A stretch of DNA of 64,000 bases, from positions 1 through 64,000 of the forward strand of contig NZ_JAOQAH010000016.1 of assembly GCF_025963695.1 (NCBI RefSeq), read 5' to 3'. This DNA comes from Segetibacter sp. (lineage in GTDB: Bacteria; Bacteroidota; Bacteroidia; Chitinophagales; Chitinophagaceae). Of this stretch, positions 8,245 to 17,741 are shown in pieces (position 1 is the stretch's first letter; every line of letters starts with the position of its first letter). Position numbers and translations under genes: made by a program. The notes beneath the pieces were generated by a model. It was not told where the DNA came from and did no database searches. It saw only the letters and a program-made list of their open reading frames with translations.

Positions 8245-9645
8245 ATGGACTACCGGATAGAAAAAGACACAATGGGCGAAGTAAAAGTGCCATCACACGT
8301 TTACTGGGGAGCTCAAACACAACGAAGCATTGAAAATTTTCAAATAGCACAAGACATCAACAAGATGCCTAAGGAAATAATTAAGGCTTTTGCTTACCTT
8401 AAAAAAGCCGCAGCACTAACTAACTCTGATGCAGGCGTGCTTGCAAAAGAAAAAGCCGATTTGATAGGGCTGGTGTGCGATGAGATTCTTGAGGGTAAAC
8501 TCGATGACCAGTTTCCGTTGGTAGTTTGGCAAACAGGTAGCGGAACCCAAAGCAATATGAATGCAAACGAGGTGATCGCCTACAGGGGACATGTAATAAA
8601 GGGCGGACAGTTAACCGATAAGGAAAAATTTCTTCATCCCAATGATGATGTAAATAAATCCCAGTCTTCAAACGATACGTTTCCTACTGCAATGCACATT
8701 GCGGCATATAAGATTCTTTCTGAAGTTACTATCCCCGGTATTAAGAAGCTAAGAGATACGTTGGCAGCAAAAAGCAAAGAATTTATGCAGGTGGTTAAAA
8801 TAGGCCGCACCCATTTTATGGATGCCACCCCTCTAACACTTGGGCAGGAAATCAGCGGCTATGTTAGCCAGTTAGATCATGGGTTAAGAGCAATTAACAA
8901 CACCCTGGCCCACCTAACAGAGCTTGCTTTAGGCGGCACCGCAGTTGGTACAGGTATCAATACTCCGCAAGGGTATTCTGAAAATGTAGCAAAACATATT
9001 GCCAATCTCACCGGCCTTCCTTTTGTAACTGCTGAAAATAAATTTGAGGCGCTTGCCGCCCACGACGCAATAGTGGAAGCGCACGGGGCACTTAAGACAG
9101 TTGCTGTAAGCCTCATGAAAATTGCGAACGACATTCGCATGTTGTCTTCCGGCCCCCGTAGTGGTATTGGCGAAATTTTTATTCCGGATAATGAACCTGG
9201 TTCATCTATCATGCCTGGTAAGGTAAATCCTACTCAAAGTGAAGCACTGACCATGATTGCTGCACAGGTTATGGGTAACGATGTATCGGTAAACGTAGGT
9301 GGTGCTATGGGGCATTTCGAGTTAAATGTTTTCAAACCTTTAATGATCTACAATTTTCTTCACAGTGCAAGGCTGATCGGCGACGGCTGTGTAAGCTTCA
9401 ATGATAGATGTGCCGTCGGCATACAGGCAATCGAAGCAAATATTAAAAAACATGTCGACAACAGCCTCATGTTGGTAACGTCTCTAAACACAAAGATTGG
9501 TTATTATAAGGCAGCCGAAATTGCACAAAAGGCACACAAAGAAGGAACTACTCTAAAAGAAATGGCTGTAAAATTAGGCTACGTCACTCCTGAAGAATTT
9601 GATCAGTGGGTTGTTCCGGCCAATATGGTAGGGGAAATAAAATAG
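8245..9645 (+). CDS. fumC: Class II fumarate hydratase
   Basis: From the ATG at 8245 the protein has 466 residues, the normal FumC length; an in-frame start at 8209 would add 12 unlikely residues. It has the [10 protein letters not shown] substrate segment and the aspartase/fumarase superfamily signature [11 protein letters not shown] with the mobile-loop serine. It converts fumarate to malate in the TCA cycle as a homotetramer, without an iron-sulfur cluster. Aspartase and argininosuccinate lyase share the fold, but the details ([17 protein letters not shown]) favour fumarase. Confidence 0.95.
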   Translation: MDYRIEKDTMGEVKVPSHVYWGAQTQRSIENFQIAQDINKMPKEIIKAFAYLKKAAALTNSDAGVLAKEKADLIGLVCDEILEGKLDDQFPLVVWQTGSGTQSNMNANEVIAYRGHVIKGGQLTDKEKFLHPNDDVNKSQSSNDTFPTAMHIAAYKILSEVTIPGIKKLRDTLAAKSKEFMQVVKIGRTHFMDATPLTLGQEISGYVSQLDHGLRAINNTLAHLTELALGGTAVGTGINTPQGYSENVAKHIANLTGLPFVTAENKFEALAAHDAIVEAHGALKTVAVSLMKIANDIRMLSSGPRSGIGEIFIPDNEPGSSIMPGKVNPTQSEALTMIAAQVMGNDVSVNVGGAMGHFELNVFKPLMIYNFLHSARLIGDGCVSFNDRCAVGIQAIEANIKKHVDNSLMLVTSLNTKIGYYKAAEIAQKAHKEGTTLKEMAVKLGYVTPEEFDQWVVPANMVGEIK

Positions 9646-9664
9646 GGCCTTTTTTAGGTCACAA

Positions 9665-9706
9665 ACCAATAACCCTGTTTCATCATTGTTGCGTCGCATT
9701 ACGTTC
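9665..9706 (-). repeat. Dispersed intergenic repeat, copy 2
   Basis: Read on the - strand the core is AATGCGACGCAACAATGATG (about 9680-9699), the GCGACGC form. The GGTACAAG box is absent and the 3' side is diverged. It is 20 bp after the fumC stop, and a second copy lies 140 bp further on in the opposite orientation. Confidence 0.55.
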
Positions 9707-9742
9707 GGCGGCAACTATTCTATGTAGCTTCAGTTGCAATTG

Positions 9743-9777
9743 TATAAAGCCACTTTATTAATTAGAGTGGCTTTATA
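9743..9777 (+). terminator. Terminator downstream of fumC
   Basis: A perfect 12-bp stem TATAAAGCCACT (9743-9754) / AGTGGCTTTATA (9766-9777) has an 11-nt AT-rich loop. The following tail is only partly T-rich (CTTTAAAA), so it is a good hairpin with a weak U tract. Confidence 0.6.
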
Positions 9778-9842
9778 CTTTAAAACCAATTGTTTTTCTT
9801 GCCCGAAAATGAGATTTTAAGCGCATAAAGAGCTCAGAGAAA

Positions 9843-9907
9843 GCTGAATAAAAAATAAAAAGTACCAGTGAGTGACACAACGATGTTGAATAAGGTTTTT
9901 CTGGTGA
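9843..9907 (+). repeat. Dispersed intergenic repeat, copy 3
   Basis: A full-form copy: GCTGAATA box at 9843, AGTACCAG, then core GAGTGACACAACGATG (9870-9885), and a CTGGTGAC 3' box at 9901-9908. It lies between fumC and kup, with the same direction as both genes. Confidence 0.75.
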
Positions 9908-9998
9908 CTAAAAAGCAACTTTAGAAAAGGAGCGAAACCAGAATAAATGGGAGTATTTGTGTTTTCAAATATTATGTTACAGGAAGAGTGAATGGTTA

Positions 9999-10006
9999 TA
10001 CATTTG
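9999..10006 (+). promoter_or_regulatory. Minus-7 box (TACATTTG) upstream of kup
   Basis: TACATTTG fits TAnnTTTG and lies 38 nt before the kup ATG, implying a leader of about 30 nt. No clear minus-33 TTG is seen at the right distance. Confidence 0.35.
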
Positions 10007-10044
10007 TTTTACTTTCCCTGTTTAAAGGGAAAATTTAATCTAAC

Positions 10045-12015
10045 ATGGGTTCTCATTCGAATAATAAGATCTCTGCTGCCGGTATTTTAATAGCCCTTGG
10101 AATAATATATGGTGACATCGGTACTTCTCCTCTTTATGTCTTAAACGCAATTTTAAAGAACAGGGCTGTAACAGAGTTGCTGATTTTAGGATCCTTGTCG
10201 TGTATTATTTGGACGCTTACGCTGCAGACTACCATAAAATATGTGATACTAACTTTAAGGGCCGACAACAGGGGCGAGGGAGGTATTTTTTCACTCTTTG
10301 CCCTTGTTAGAAGAAGGCGTAAGTGGCTGGTATTTGCGGCAATGATAGGCGGTGCAGCGTTGCTGGCCGATGGCATGATAACACCTCCGATTTCTGTATC
10401 ATCTGCCATAGAAGGATTAAAGAACATTCCCGCTTTCGCTGCTATTACCGACAATACAATTGTTGGAATTGTACTGGCTATTATAGCTGCCCTATTTTTT
10501 GCACAGCAGTTCGGTACAGCTTCAATCGGAAAATTATTTGGGCCGGTGATGACTTTGTGGTTTCTGATGCTGGGGATTTTAGGAGTATCTCACATTGCAG
10601 ACTACCTGCCGGTATTCAAGTCATTTAATCCATTATATGCTGTTAGGTTACTTACCCAATACCCCGAAGGGTTTTGGTTATTAGGTGCGGTTTTTCTTTG
10701 CACTACCGGTGCCGAAGCTTTGTACTCTGACCTTGGGCATTGTGGTAAAGGCAACATCAGGGCCTCGTGGGTGTTTGTAAAAAGCTGTTTAATTATTAAT
10801 TATTTAGGGCAGGGAGCGTGGCTGTTGGCCGGTTATAAAGGCATGGTAATTTCGGAAAATATGATTACAAAAGGTTTCAATCCTTTTTATGGCGTTATGC
10901 CTGACTGGTTTGTAATCATTGGAATAGTTATAGCAACTACTGCGGCCATTATTGCCAGCCAGGCCCTTATCAGCGGTTCGTTTACTTTGATCAGTGAAGC
11001 AATAAGGTTAAACCTTTGGCCAAAGATGAAGATAAAATATCCCTCGGAGGCGAAGGGCCAGCTCTTTGTTCCTGGAATCAATGCAGTACTTTTTGTGGGT
11101 TGTTGTGGCATTGTGCTTTACTTTAGAAAGGCGACCAATATGGAGGCAGCGTATGGCCTGGCCATTACCATGTGTATGATTGCCACCACCATTCTTTTTG
11201 CTAACTATTTAGTTCTTCACAGAACTTTTAGAGTATGGATTTACCTTTTTTTAGTGGTCTACCTATCTATTGAAGTTTCTTTTTTAGCAGCTAATCTTGA
11301 GAAATTTCCGCATGGAGGTTTTGTAACGCTGATTGTTGGTGGTGCTCTTTTTTTAATTATGTACGTGTGGTACCGTGCAAGAAAGATTAAAAACAGGTAT
11401 GTTGAGTTTGTGCGCGTAGAACATTACATTTCTAACCTGCAGGAGTTAAGTAACGATAAGACGATTCCCAAATATGCCACCCATCTTGTGTACCTGACCA
11501 GTGCCGATAATCCAAATGAAATAGAACATAAGATCATTTATTCAATCTTAAACCGTAAACCCAAGCGAGCCGATATTTATTGGTTTATTCATGTTGATAC
11601 CCTGGATGATCCATACACAATGGAATATAAGGTAGACCATATAATACCTAATGATATTATTAGGGTAGAGTTTCGGCTGGGATTTAGAGTGCAACCGCGA
11701 ATAAATCTTCTATTTAGAAAAGTAGTGGAGGACCTGGTAGCAAATAAAGAGGTAAACGTAACCAGTCGTTATGAAAGCCTGGAACGCAATAATGTGATTG
11801 GCGATTTTCAATTCATTAAAATGGAAAAGTACCTAAGCCAGGATAACGAACTTCCTTTTGCAGAGAAATTGATTATGCGGTTTTACTTCTGGCTGAAAGA
11901 AGTTAGCCTGTCAGAAGAACGAGGTTTTGGTCTCGACACAAGTAATGTAAATGTCGAAAAATTCCCACTGATTGTAGCCCCGGTAACAAACGTAAAGTTG
12001 AGACGACTGGAATAA
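10045..12015 (+). CDS. kup: KUP/HAK/KT family potassium uptake protein
   Basis: The 656-residue protein has the family start GIIYGDIGTSPLYV (19-32) and then about twelve transmembrane helices to about residue 450. A cytoplasmic C-terminal domain of about 200 residues follows. Family members couple K+ uptake to protons across the inner membrane. The RADNRGEGGIFSLFAL segment of the first cytoplasmic loop is intact. The gene stands alone, with an upstream repeat copy and a minus-7 box. Confidence 0.94.
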   Translation: MGSHSNNKISAAGILIALGIIYGDIGTSPLYVLNAILKNRAVTELLILGSLSCIIWTLTLQTTIKYVILTLRADNRGEGGIFSLFALVRRRRKWLVFAAMIGGAALLADGMITPPISVSSAIEGLKNIPAFAAITDNTIVGIVLAIIAALFFAQQFGTASIGKLFGPVMTLWFLMLGILGVSHIADYLPVFKSFNPLYAVRLLTQYPEGFWLLGAVFLCTTGAEALYSDLGHCGKGNIRASWVFVKSCLIINYLGQGAWLLAGYKGMVISENMITKGFNPFYGVMPDWFVIIGIVIATTAAIIASQALISGSFTLISEAIRLNLWPKMKIKYPSEAKGQLFVPGINAVLFVGCCGIVLYFRKATNMEAAYGLAITMCMIATTILFANYLVLHRTFRVWIYLFLVVYLSIEVSFLAANLEKFPHGGFVTLIVGGALFLIMYVWYRARKIKNRYVEFVRVEHYISNLQELSNDKTIPKYATHLVYLTSADNPNEIEHKIIYSILNRKPKRADIYWFIHVDTLDDPYTMEYKVDHIIPNDIIRVEFRLGFRVQPRINLLFRKVVEDLVANKEVNVTSRYESLERNNVIGDFQFIKMEKYLSQDNELPFAEKLIMRFYFWLKEVSLSEERGFGLDTSNVNVEKFPLIVAPVTNVKLRRLE

Positions 12016-12156
12016 TCGCTACTTTTTTGTTGTCCTTTGCTTATCTATACCCAAAAACGGTTTTCGAGTTTGTTTCATCCTATTTACCGTTATTCACAAT
12101 GTTTAATAGGTAAAAACGTTTGAAACGAATAAACAAATAATATTATACAGTATTTT

Positions 12157-12972
12157 ATGATCAAAATTCCAGGAGGAGTGCAGTTTGTTGCTGCAACGAA
12201 CCTCACAGGTAGGCTTTCGTGTATTACTGGTATGTTGCTTTTTATTTGTCTTTACGGAACTTCGTGCATTCCTTCAAAAAGTCTTAAATACTTTAGTAAT
12301 TTAAGTGACTCTCAAATAGTACGTCTTCCCAGGTTAGAGAAACCGCAGGCCCGAATTATGCCAGAGGATATACTAGATATTAGAATTTCAGGTGCCAATG
12401 AAGCTACCGCCGCCTTACTAAATACGTACTCGAGTACGACTAGTGCAACCTCTCCTGCCAATGCAAATACTGGTTACCTTGTAGATAATAAAGGTGATGT
12501 TGAGTTTCCGATAATGGGAAAGATACGTGCGGCAGGTTTATCACGAGAAGAGTTCAGAGACAGGTTAAAAGAGCGGGTTTCTAAATATTTGAAAGATCCT
12601 TTGATTTCAGTAAAATTTACAAACTTCAGGTTTTCAGTTTTGGGCGAGGTAAAAACCCCCGGCAGCTTTTTGGTGCCACAAGAACGGGTAACTATCCTGG
12701 AGGCCTTAGGCCTGTCAGGAGATATGACTGCCTATAGCCGGCGAACAAATGTGAGAATTATACGGGACAGCAGTGGAAACCGTGAAGTTGGACAGCTCGA
12801 TTTTACGGATAAGGCTATTTTCACTTCGAAGTACTATTACCTGCAAAGAAACGACATTGTGTATGTTGAAGCAGAAAAGACCAAGAGTCAATTTGAGGAT
12901 TTTTCGCGCGTGTCCTCAATTGTAGCAACTTTCGCAAGTATCATTGCCCTTACAATAACAGTTTTGAGATAG
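12157..12972 (+). CDS. Polysaccharide export outer-membrane lipoprotein (Wza-like)
   Basis: The 271-residue protein begins with a hydrophobic stretch ending in the lipobox YGTSC (about residues 33-37), predicting an SPII lipoprotein. A polysaccharide-export domain follows (RIMPEDILDIRIS, then DNKGDVEFPIMGKI), with an SLBB-like part (FSVLGEVKTPGSF). A C-terminal hydrophobic helix (IVATFASIIALTITV) could span the outer membrane, as in Wza-type channels. It is the first gene of the exopolysaccharide locus and is followed after 42 nt by the autokinase, its usual partner. The exact start is uncertain, since a Met at residue 26 would also keep the lipobox. Confidence 0.9.
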   Translation: MIKIPGGVQFVAATNLTGRLSCITGMLLFICLYGTSCIPSKSLKYFSNLSDSQIVRLPRLEKPQARIMPEDILDIRISGANEATAALLNTYSSTTSATSPANANTGYLVDNKGDVEFPIMGKIRAAGLSREEFRDRLKERVSKYLKDPLISVKFTNFRFSVLGEVKTPGSFLVPQERVTILEALGLSGDMTAYSRRTNVRIIRDSSGNREVGQLDFTDKAIFTSKYYYLQRNDIVYVEAEKTKSQFEDFSRVSSIVATFASIIALTITVLR

Positions 12973-13014
12973 TAAATTTGTAGGTAAGTTTTAACCGGTT
13001 TTAATTTAGAAATA

Positions 13015-15417
13015 ATGAGTTACCCTATAAATCCAGCAGAAAACGAATTTGCCATTCCGGCAGGTAGTCAGTTTGATGTTAAAAAGTTTATTTATAAAAT
13101 TATTGGTGTATTGCCCTGGTTTATTGTAAGTATAGTGCTTTGCATTATTGCTTCTAAAATTTATTTACGGTACACTATGCCTGTAAGTAAAATTTCTGCC
13201 TTCTTATTAATTAAAAGCCAGGAAGACGGCGGGAATTCTGATTACAAGACTTTAAAAGAAATGGGACTGGTAACGCAGAACAACGACGTTCAGAATGAAA
13301 TGGACATTATCCGTTCTTATGCTTTAATGAGAAAAGTAGTTGACTCATTGCACCTTAACGTGAATATTTATAAAGAAGGACGAGTTACGGCGTCTCCTAT
13401 TTTCGGCGAAAAGTCTCCTTTTTCAGTTAAAGTAGTGGAACCACAACCTAATGCAAAACCGGGCGGATTTAAAATAGCTTTAAGAGAAAATGACTTTTTA
13501 ATAGGTGACCAGGGATCAGAAAAAAAATATAGTTATGGGCAGGTTTTCGAAACCGACTTCGGTAAAATAAGTATAGACCGCAATCCTAATTTAAAACTTG
13601 ATCCTAATGGTTTCAGGGTATTTTTTACTGATAAAGAAGGTGAGACTAAAAAGTATAAAAACGCCATAGATGTAAGATTGACTCACGACCTGGGGGGTAT
13701 CATAGAAATATCCATGGCAGATGAAATCCCTGAACGGGCCATCATGATCGTTAATAAATTGATAGAAGTATACAATAACGCCGGTTTAGATGATAAAAAC
13801 GTGGCAAGTATCAGAACCATCAGATTTTTAAATGAAAGAATAGATACGGTTGCACGAGAGTTAAACTCAGTTGAGCTTAGCAGCGCCCGCTTTAAATCTT
13901 CAAATAAAATCAATTCTATATCTGCAGAAGCTACTTCATATTTGGGGCAAGCAGTAAGTATTGACAATAAGAAAGCAGACCAAATGGCTCAAATAAGGGT
14001 TTTAGAGTCTTTGGAAAATTACATAACTGCGTCAAGAGCAGGCAGCGATGCCATCCCATCGAGCCTGGGCATAGGTGAACCCACATTAATTTCATTAATT
14101 ACTACACATAATACGCTTACACAGGAAAGGCAAAGAATGGCTTTAAAAAGTACTGAATCCGATCCTCTTGTGGCTAACCTCAATTCGCAAATTCGGGACA
14201 TTAGGGAGAACATTGTTAGTAATATAAAGGCACTTAAAGGCGGATACAATAGTAATTTAAACCAGGTACAAAGTACTTATGGTAACATCGAGAACAAGAT
14301 TTCGAGTTTGCCAACAAAGGAAAAACAATTGGTAAATCTTTCCCGCCAGGTCAATCTCAAGGAGTCGCTGTATTTATACTTACTTCAGAAAAGAGAGGAG
14401 TCGCAGCTTTCTTTGGCTTCCAATATAAATAACACGCGTTTAGTAGACAGTGCTTTTAATACCGGAGTAATAAGACCAGTGGCCTCTCAAATACAGTTGT
14501 TTGCATTGCTGATAGGTTTGGCAATTCCTACTTTGATATTAGTATTGCGCGATTTTTTCAATAATAAGATAAGCGATAGAAAAGAAATAGAAGAGGGTAC
14601 AACGGTTCCTATTTTGGGTGAGTTGTCTTACGAAAAAAATAAGAAAAACATTGTTATTGATAATAAAAGCCGTACTCCAATTTCTGAACAGTTCCGGCTT
14701 ATCCGTACCAATATTCAATACATGGGAGCCGAAAAGCCGGTTAAAACAATTTTGTTGTCTTCTTTTATGAGTGGCGAAGGAAAAAGTTTTGTATCCCTGA
14801 ACCTTGCAAGCAGCATGGGTATTACTGGCGCAAAAACCGTTATACTAGAATTTGACCTTCGTAAACCGAAACTAAGTAAGTATTTAAACATCTCAGGAGA
14901 ATATGGTATATCTAACTACATCATCAAAGATATTCCGATAGAAGACATTATTAAGAAGGTGCCTGGCAACGAACACATTCACGTAATTAGTTCCGGACCA
15001 ATTCCACCAAACCCTGCTGAATTACTGCTTAGTCCTAAAACGGAATACCTGATGAAATACCTGCGCGAGAACTTTGATGTAATCATAATCGATACAGCTC
15101 CCGTAGGATTAGTGACTGATGCACTATTGCTTGAAAAATATGCCGACCTCACCATGTTCATTGTACGCCACAAATACTCTTCAAAAGCTGTTATTCCGTT
15201 CGTAGAAAAACTGAACAGGGAAAAAAAGATTAAGTCGCTGGCCCTTGTGGTAAATGGAATTAAAAATGATACTTCGTTTGGTTACGGTTATGGTGGCTAC
15301 GGTTACGGATATGGTTATGGCTACGGTTACGGGTATGGTTACGGTTATTACGTGCAGGATAAGAAGAAAGGTTTTCTTGAAAATCTGCTAGGTGGGTTTA
15401 GTAAAAAGGATGCTTAG
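13015..15417 (+). CDS. Polysaccharide co-polymerase / tyrosine autokinase (Wzc-like)
   Basis: This 800-residue BY-kinase has an N-terminal Wzz domain with a transmembrane helix at about 28-50, a long periplasmic coiled-coil region, a second transmembrane helix at about 490-512 and a cytoplasmic kinase domain. The kinase motifs are Walker A (MSGEGKS, about 585), Walker A' (EFDLRKPK, about 610; the usual first Asp is Glu) and Walker B (IIIDTAPVG, about 690). The C-terminus has a Tyr cluster as in all such kinases, but here it is a strict Gly-Tyr repeat with 12 Tyr at residues 756-779. With the Wza-like gene it would control chain length and export of the polymer; cycles of Tyr phosphorylation regulate it in known systems. 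Confidence 0.93.
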   Translation: MSYPINPAENEFAIPAGSQFDVKKFIYKIIGVLPWFIVSIVLCIIASKIYLRYTMPVSKISAFLLIKSQEDGGNSDYKTLKEMGLVTQNNDVQNEMDIIRSYALMRKVVDSLHLNVNIYKEGRVTASPIFGEKSPFSVKVVEPQPNAKPGGFKIALRENDFLIGDQGSEKKYSYGQVFETDFGKISIDRNPNLKLDPNGFRVFFTDKEGETKKYKNAIDVRLTHDLGGIIEISMADEIPERAIMIVNKLIEVYNNAGLDDKNVASIRTIRFLNERIDTVARELNSVELSSARFKSSNKINSISAEATSYLGQAVSIDNKKADQMAQIRVLESLENYITASRAGSDAIPSSLGIGEPTLISLITTHNTLTQERQRMALKSTESDPLVANLNSQIRDIRENIVSNIKALKGGYNSNLNQVQSTYGNIENKISSLPTKEKQLVNLSRQVNLKESLYLYLLQKREESQLSLASNINNTRLVDSAFNTGVIRPVASQIQLFALLIGLAIPTLILVLRDFFNNKISDRKEIEEGTTVPILGELSYEKNKKNIVIDNKSRTPISEQFRLIRTNIQYMGAEKPVKTILLSSFMSGEGKSFVSLNLASSMGITGAKTVILEFDLRKPKLSKYLNISGEYGISNYIIKDIPIEDIIKKVPGNEHIHVISSGPIPPNPAELLLSPKTEYLMKYLRENFDVIIIDTAPVGLVTDALLLEKYADLTMFIVRHKYSSKAVIPFVEKLNREKKIKSLALVVNGIKNDTSFGYGYGGYGYGYGYGYGYGYGYGYYVQDKKKGFLENLLGGFSKKDA
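15280..15351 (+). repeat. Gly-Tyr coding hexamer repeat in the kinase tail
   Basis: Seventy-two nucleotides of GGN-TAY hexamers encode 11 Gly-Tyr pairs, one extra Gly and one extra Tyr. Codons alternate (ggt/ggc/gga/ggg and tac/tat), so the DNA repeat is imperfect while the peptide is strict. This suggests selection on the peptide, though repeat-length change by slippage is possible. Confidence 0.9.
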
Positions 15418-15516
15418 AAATTCGTTTTGTGAACATATTTTTGTTACTTAAGTTACTACCGCTTGTAAAGAAGATGGGAGTGAGGTAGCGAAGCTTTGAA
15501 AGAATGAAAGTTAAAT

Positions 15517-16023
15517 ATGGAAAACGATAAGAAGTGGTTTGCTGTTTACACCAAACCAAGATGGGAAAAAAAGGTTGGACGGGTTTTAGAGCAAAAAGGG
15601 ATTGAGTGCTGGTGTCCCCTTCGAAAAGTTGAAAAACAGTGGAGTGACAGAAAGAAGGTAATAGAAGAGCCACTGTTTACCTCTTATGTTTTCGTGAACA
15701 TTAACGAAAAGGAGAAAACTCCGGTGTTAATGACTGACGGGATTTTGAACTTTGTTTATTATGTGGGTAAGCCGGCAGTTATAAGAGACGAGGAAATTGA
15801 TATAATTAAAAAATATCTTTCTGAGAAAGATGCCTCTGTTTCTGTTCAATCCCTCAATTCTCTAGACGAGAATACAAGGATTAAAGTTAATCACGGTGTG
15901 TTTATGGACACTACCGGTACTGTTTTGAAAGGCGGGAAGAAAAAAGTATTTGTAAAGCTTGAAAGTCTTGACCAGGTGATGATAGTGGAGTTTCCAATTG
16001 AATACCTGTCGCCGCTTTTCTAA
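15517..16023 (+). CDS. UpxY/RfaH-like NusG paralogue (capsule antiterminator)
   Basis: The 168-residue protein has an NGN domain (KWFAVYTKPRWEKKVGRVL at 6-24, then ECWCPLRKV and a TSYVFV strand) and a C-terminal KOW-type part with KVNHGVFMDTTGTVL. It resembles UpxY of Bacteroides capsule loci and RfaH/LoaP, which bind RNA polymerase and let it read through long polysaccharide operons. Unlike most Bacteroides loci, it sits third, after the export and kinase genes and directly before the sugar genes. It probably acts on the downstream 30 kb of the locus. No UpxZ-like partner is seen. Confidence 0.85.
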   Translation: MENDKKWFAVYTKPRWEKKVGRVLEQKGIECWCPLRKVEKQWSDRKKVIEEPLFTSYVFVNINEKEKTPVLMTDGILNFVYYVGKPAVIRDEEIDIIKKYLSEKDASVSVQSLNSLDENTRIKVNHGVFMDTTGTVLKGGKKKVFVKLESLDQVMIVEFPIEYLSPLF

Positions 16024-16044
16024 TTTCTGCATTAATCCATCTCC

Positions 16045-17046
16045 TTGAAAATCCTTCTCATCGGCCCTGGTTCCATCGGTCGTAGACATCTACGCAATCT
16101 TCTGACGCTGGGATACAACAAAATATCTATTGTCAGCCGTTCTGATACACTGCCTTCCGAATTTGATTTTCTTAAGGTATATTGCTCTCTACAAGATGCT
16201 TTATCCTCTTCAGTTTTCGATACTGCCATCATTTGCACTCCTACTGCTCTCCACCTGGCCTCAGTTGGTCTTTTATTAAAGGCTAAAATTCCTAACATTT
16301 ATATTGAAAAACCTGTAAGCCATTCTTATAATGGAATAGAGGATTTACTTGTTTTAGCCGCTTCTTACCAAAACAATATTGCCGTCGGTTACGATCTCCA
16401 CTTCGACCCCGGAATGCAAAAGGTCAGGCAATTGCTTTTAGAAGATACTGTGGGCAAAGTAGTTTCGATCAATGCACAAGTTGGCCAATTTTTGCCCGAC
16501 TGGCGCCCCCACGAAGATTATATAAAAGGAATGAGCGCCAAGAAAGAAACCGGTGGTGGTGTAATGCTTGACCTGGTGCACGAATTTGATTATTTAATAT
16601 GGTTGTGTGGACCAGTAAAAGCAGTCGCTTGCCAGTACACAAATACGGGAGCGTTGCAAATTGAAACCGAAGATGTATGTGATGTGCTACTCAGGTTTAA
16701 CAATGGTGCAACAGGTACACTTCATCTCGACTATCTTCAAAAAAAGCTGATACGAACGTGTACTATCACCGGCTTCAACGGCACCATAACCTGGAACTTA
16801 GCGGCCTGCAAAGTAAACTGGATAAAAAAAAATAACGAGGAAGAGGCATTTGATTACAAGGGTTTTGAAAGGAATGACCGGTTTGTAGAAATTATGAAGG
16901 CTTTTCTGGAAAATAAAAACGACACAAGATTAACTCGTCTTGAACAAGGAGTTGAAAGTTTGAAAGTTGTTCTTGCTGCAAAACATTCTTCAGAGAATTT
17001 GGTGTTTGTAAACATGGATACATTTAAACCTTCCCTTTCCAGCTGA
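16045..17046 (+). CDS. Gfo/Idh/MocA family oxidoreductase (nonulosonate/amino-sugar pathway)
   Basis: The 333-residue protein has an N-terminal Rossmann domain (ILLIGPGSIGRRH, residues 3-15) and the family motif IEKPVS around residue 91, then the alpha/beta substrate domain. Relatives use NAD(P) to oxidise or reduce sugar rings. It begins with TTG, and its TGA overlaps the ATG of the next gene by one base, so it is translationally coupled to the CMP-sugar synthetase. In Campylobacter flagellin-glycan loci similar oxidoreductases accompany CMP-nonulosonate genes, but its substrate here is inferred only from position. Confidence 0.82.
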   Translation: MKILLIGPGSIGRRHLRNLLTLGYNKISIVSRSDTLPSEFDFLKVYCSLQDALSSSVFDTAIICTPTALHLASVGLLLKAKIPNIYIEKPVSHSYNGIEDLLVLAASYQNNIAVGYDLHFDPGMQKVRQLLLEDTVGKVVSINAQVGQFLPDWRPHEDYIKGMSAKKETGGGVMLDLVHEFDYLIWLCGPVKAVACQYTNTGALQIETEDVCDVLLRFNNGATGTLHLDYLQKKLIRTCTITGFNGTITWNLAACKVNWIKKNNEEEAFDYKGFERNDRFVEIMKAFLENKNDTRLTRLEQGVESLKVVLAAKHSSENLVFVNMDTFKPSLSS

Positions 17047-17741
17047 TGATATTGGCTACCATTTGTTGTCGTGGAGGATCAAAGGGTGTACCTGGCAAAA
17101 ATATAAGACTATTAAAAGGCAAACCACTCATAGCTTATACAATTGAAGCAGCCAAAGACAGCCTCCATATAAACAATCTAATTATCTCCACCGACGATGC
17201 AAGCATTGCTTCCATCGCAAAACAATTTGGCGCATCTGTTCCATTTATGCGTCCTGCTGATCTGGCAACTGATACCGCTTCTAAGTGGCCGGTATTTATT
17301 CATGCTGTAGAAACATATGAAAAGCTTTCGGGCGAAACAGTGGATTACCTGGTAGACCTTGATGTAACGGTGCCTTTAAAGAAAGCACAAGATATAGACG
17401 GAGCCATTGAGCTTGCCTTAACCGATCCAACAGCAGACGTTGTTATAACAGCTTATGAACCTGAACGCAATCCGTACTTCAACATGATGGAAGTGAATAA
17501 CGAAGGATATGCAGAAATCGTAAAAAAAGGTGAACGGCCAATTGTAAGAAGACAAGATGCTCCCCTGGTGTATAGCTTAACTCCAGCCGCTTACGTTGTT
17601 AAGAAGAGTGCCTTGTATCAGTACGAGCACTGGAGTAAAGCTAAATGTAAAATTTTTCCCATCCCTCGTGAAAGAGCAGTAGATATAGATACAGAAATTG
17701 ATTTTAAAATAGTTGAATTTTTAATGGATCATTACCAATGA
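17046..17741 (+). CDS. neuA: Acylneuraminate cytidylyltransferase family (CMP-nonulosonic acid synthetase)
   Basis: The 231-residue protein starts with the diagnostic nucleotide-binding segment RGGSKGVPGKNIR (9-21), followed by GKPLIAYTIE. It has the Asp-containing LVDLDVTVPL segment (about 103-112) for metal and CTP, and ends with VDIDTEIDF as in NeuA proteins. It would activate a sialic-type acid with CTP to the CMP form in the cytoplasm. It overlaps both neighbours, ATGA with the downstream SDR. The exact acid (Neu5Ac, legionaminic or related) cannot be read from the sequence; PtmB-like enzymes of the legionaminate type fit the context too. Confidence 0.85.
   Translation: MILATICCRGGSKGVPGKNIRLLKGKPLIAYTIEAAKDSLHINNLIISTDDASIASIAKQFGASVPFMRPADLATDTASKWPVFIHAVETYEKLSGETVDYLVDLDVTVPLKKAQDIDGAIELALTDPTADVVITAYEPERNPYFNMMEVNNEGYAEIVKKGERPIVRRQDAPLVYSLTPAAYVVKKSALYQYEHWSKAKCKIFPIPRERAVDIDTEIDFKIVEFLMDHYQ

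Noticed and set aside
15280..15351. Gly-Tyr repeat as a sequencing or frame artefact
   Set aside because: The frame stays open across it to a normal stop, the tail position is where BY-kinases carry Tyr clusters, and codons vary instead of being an exact repeat.
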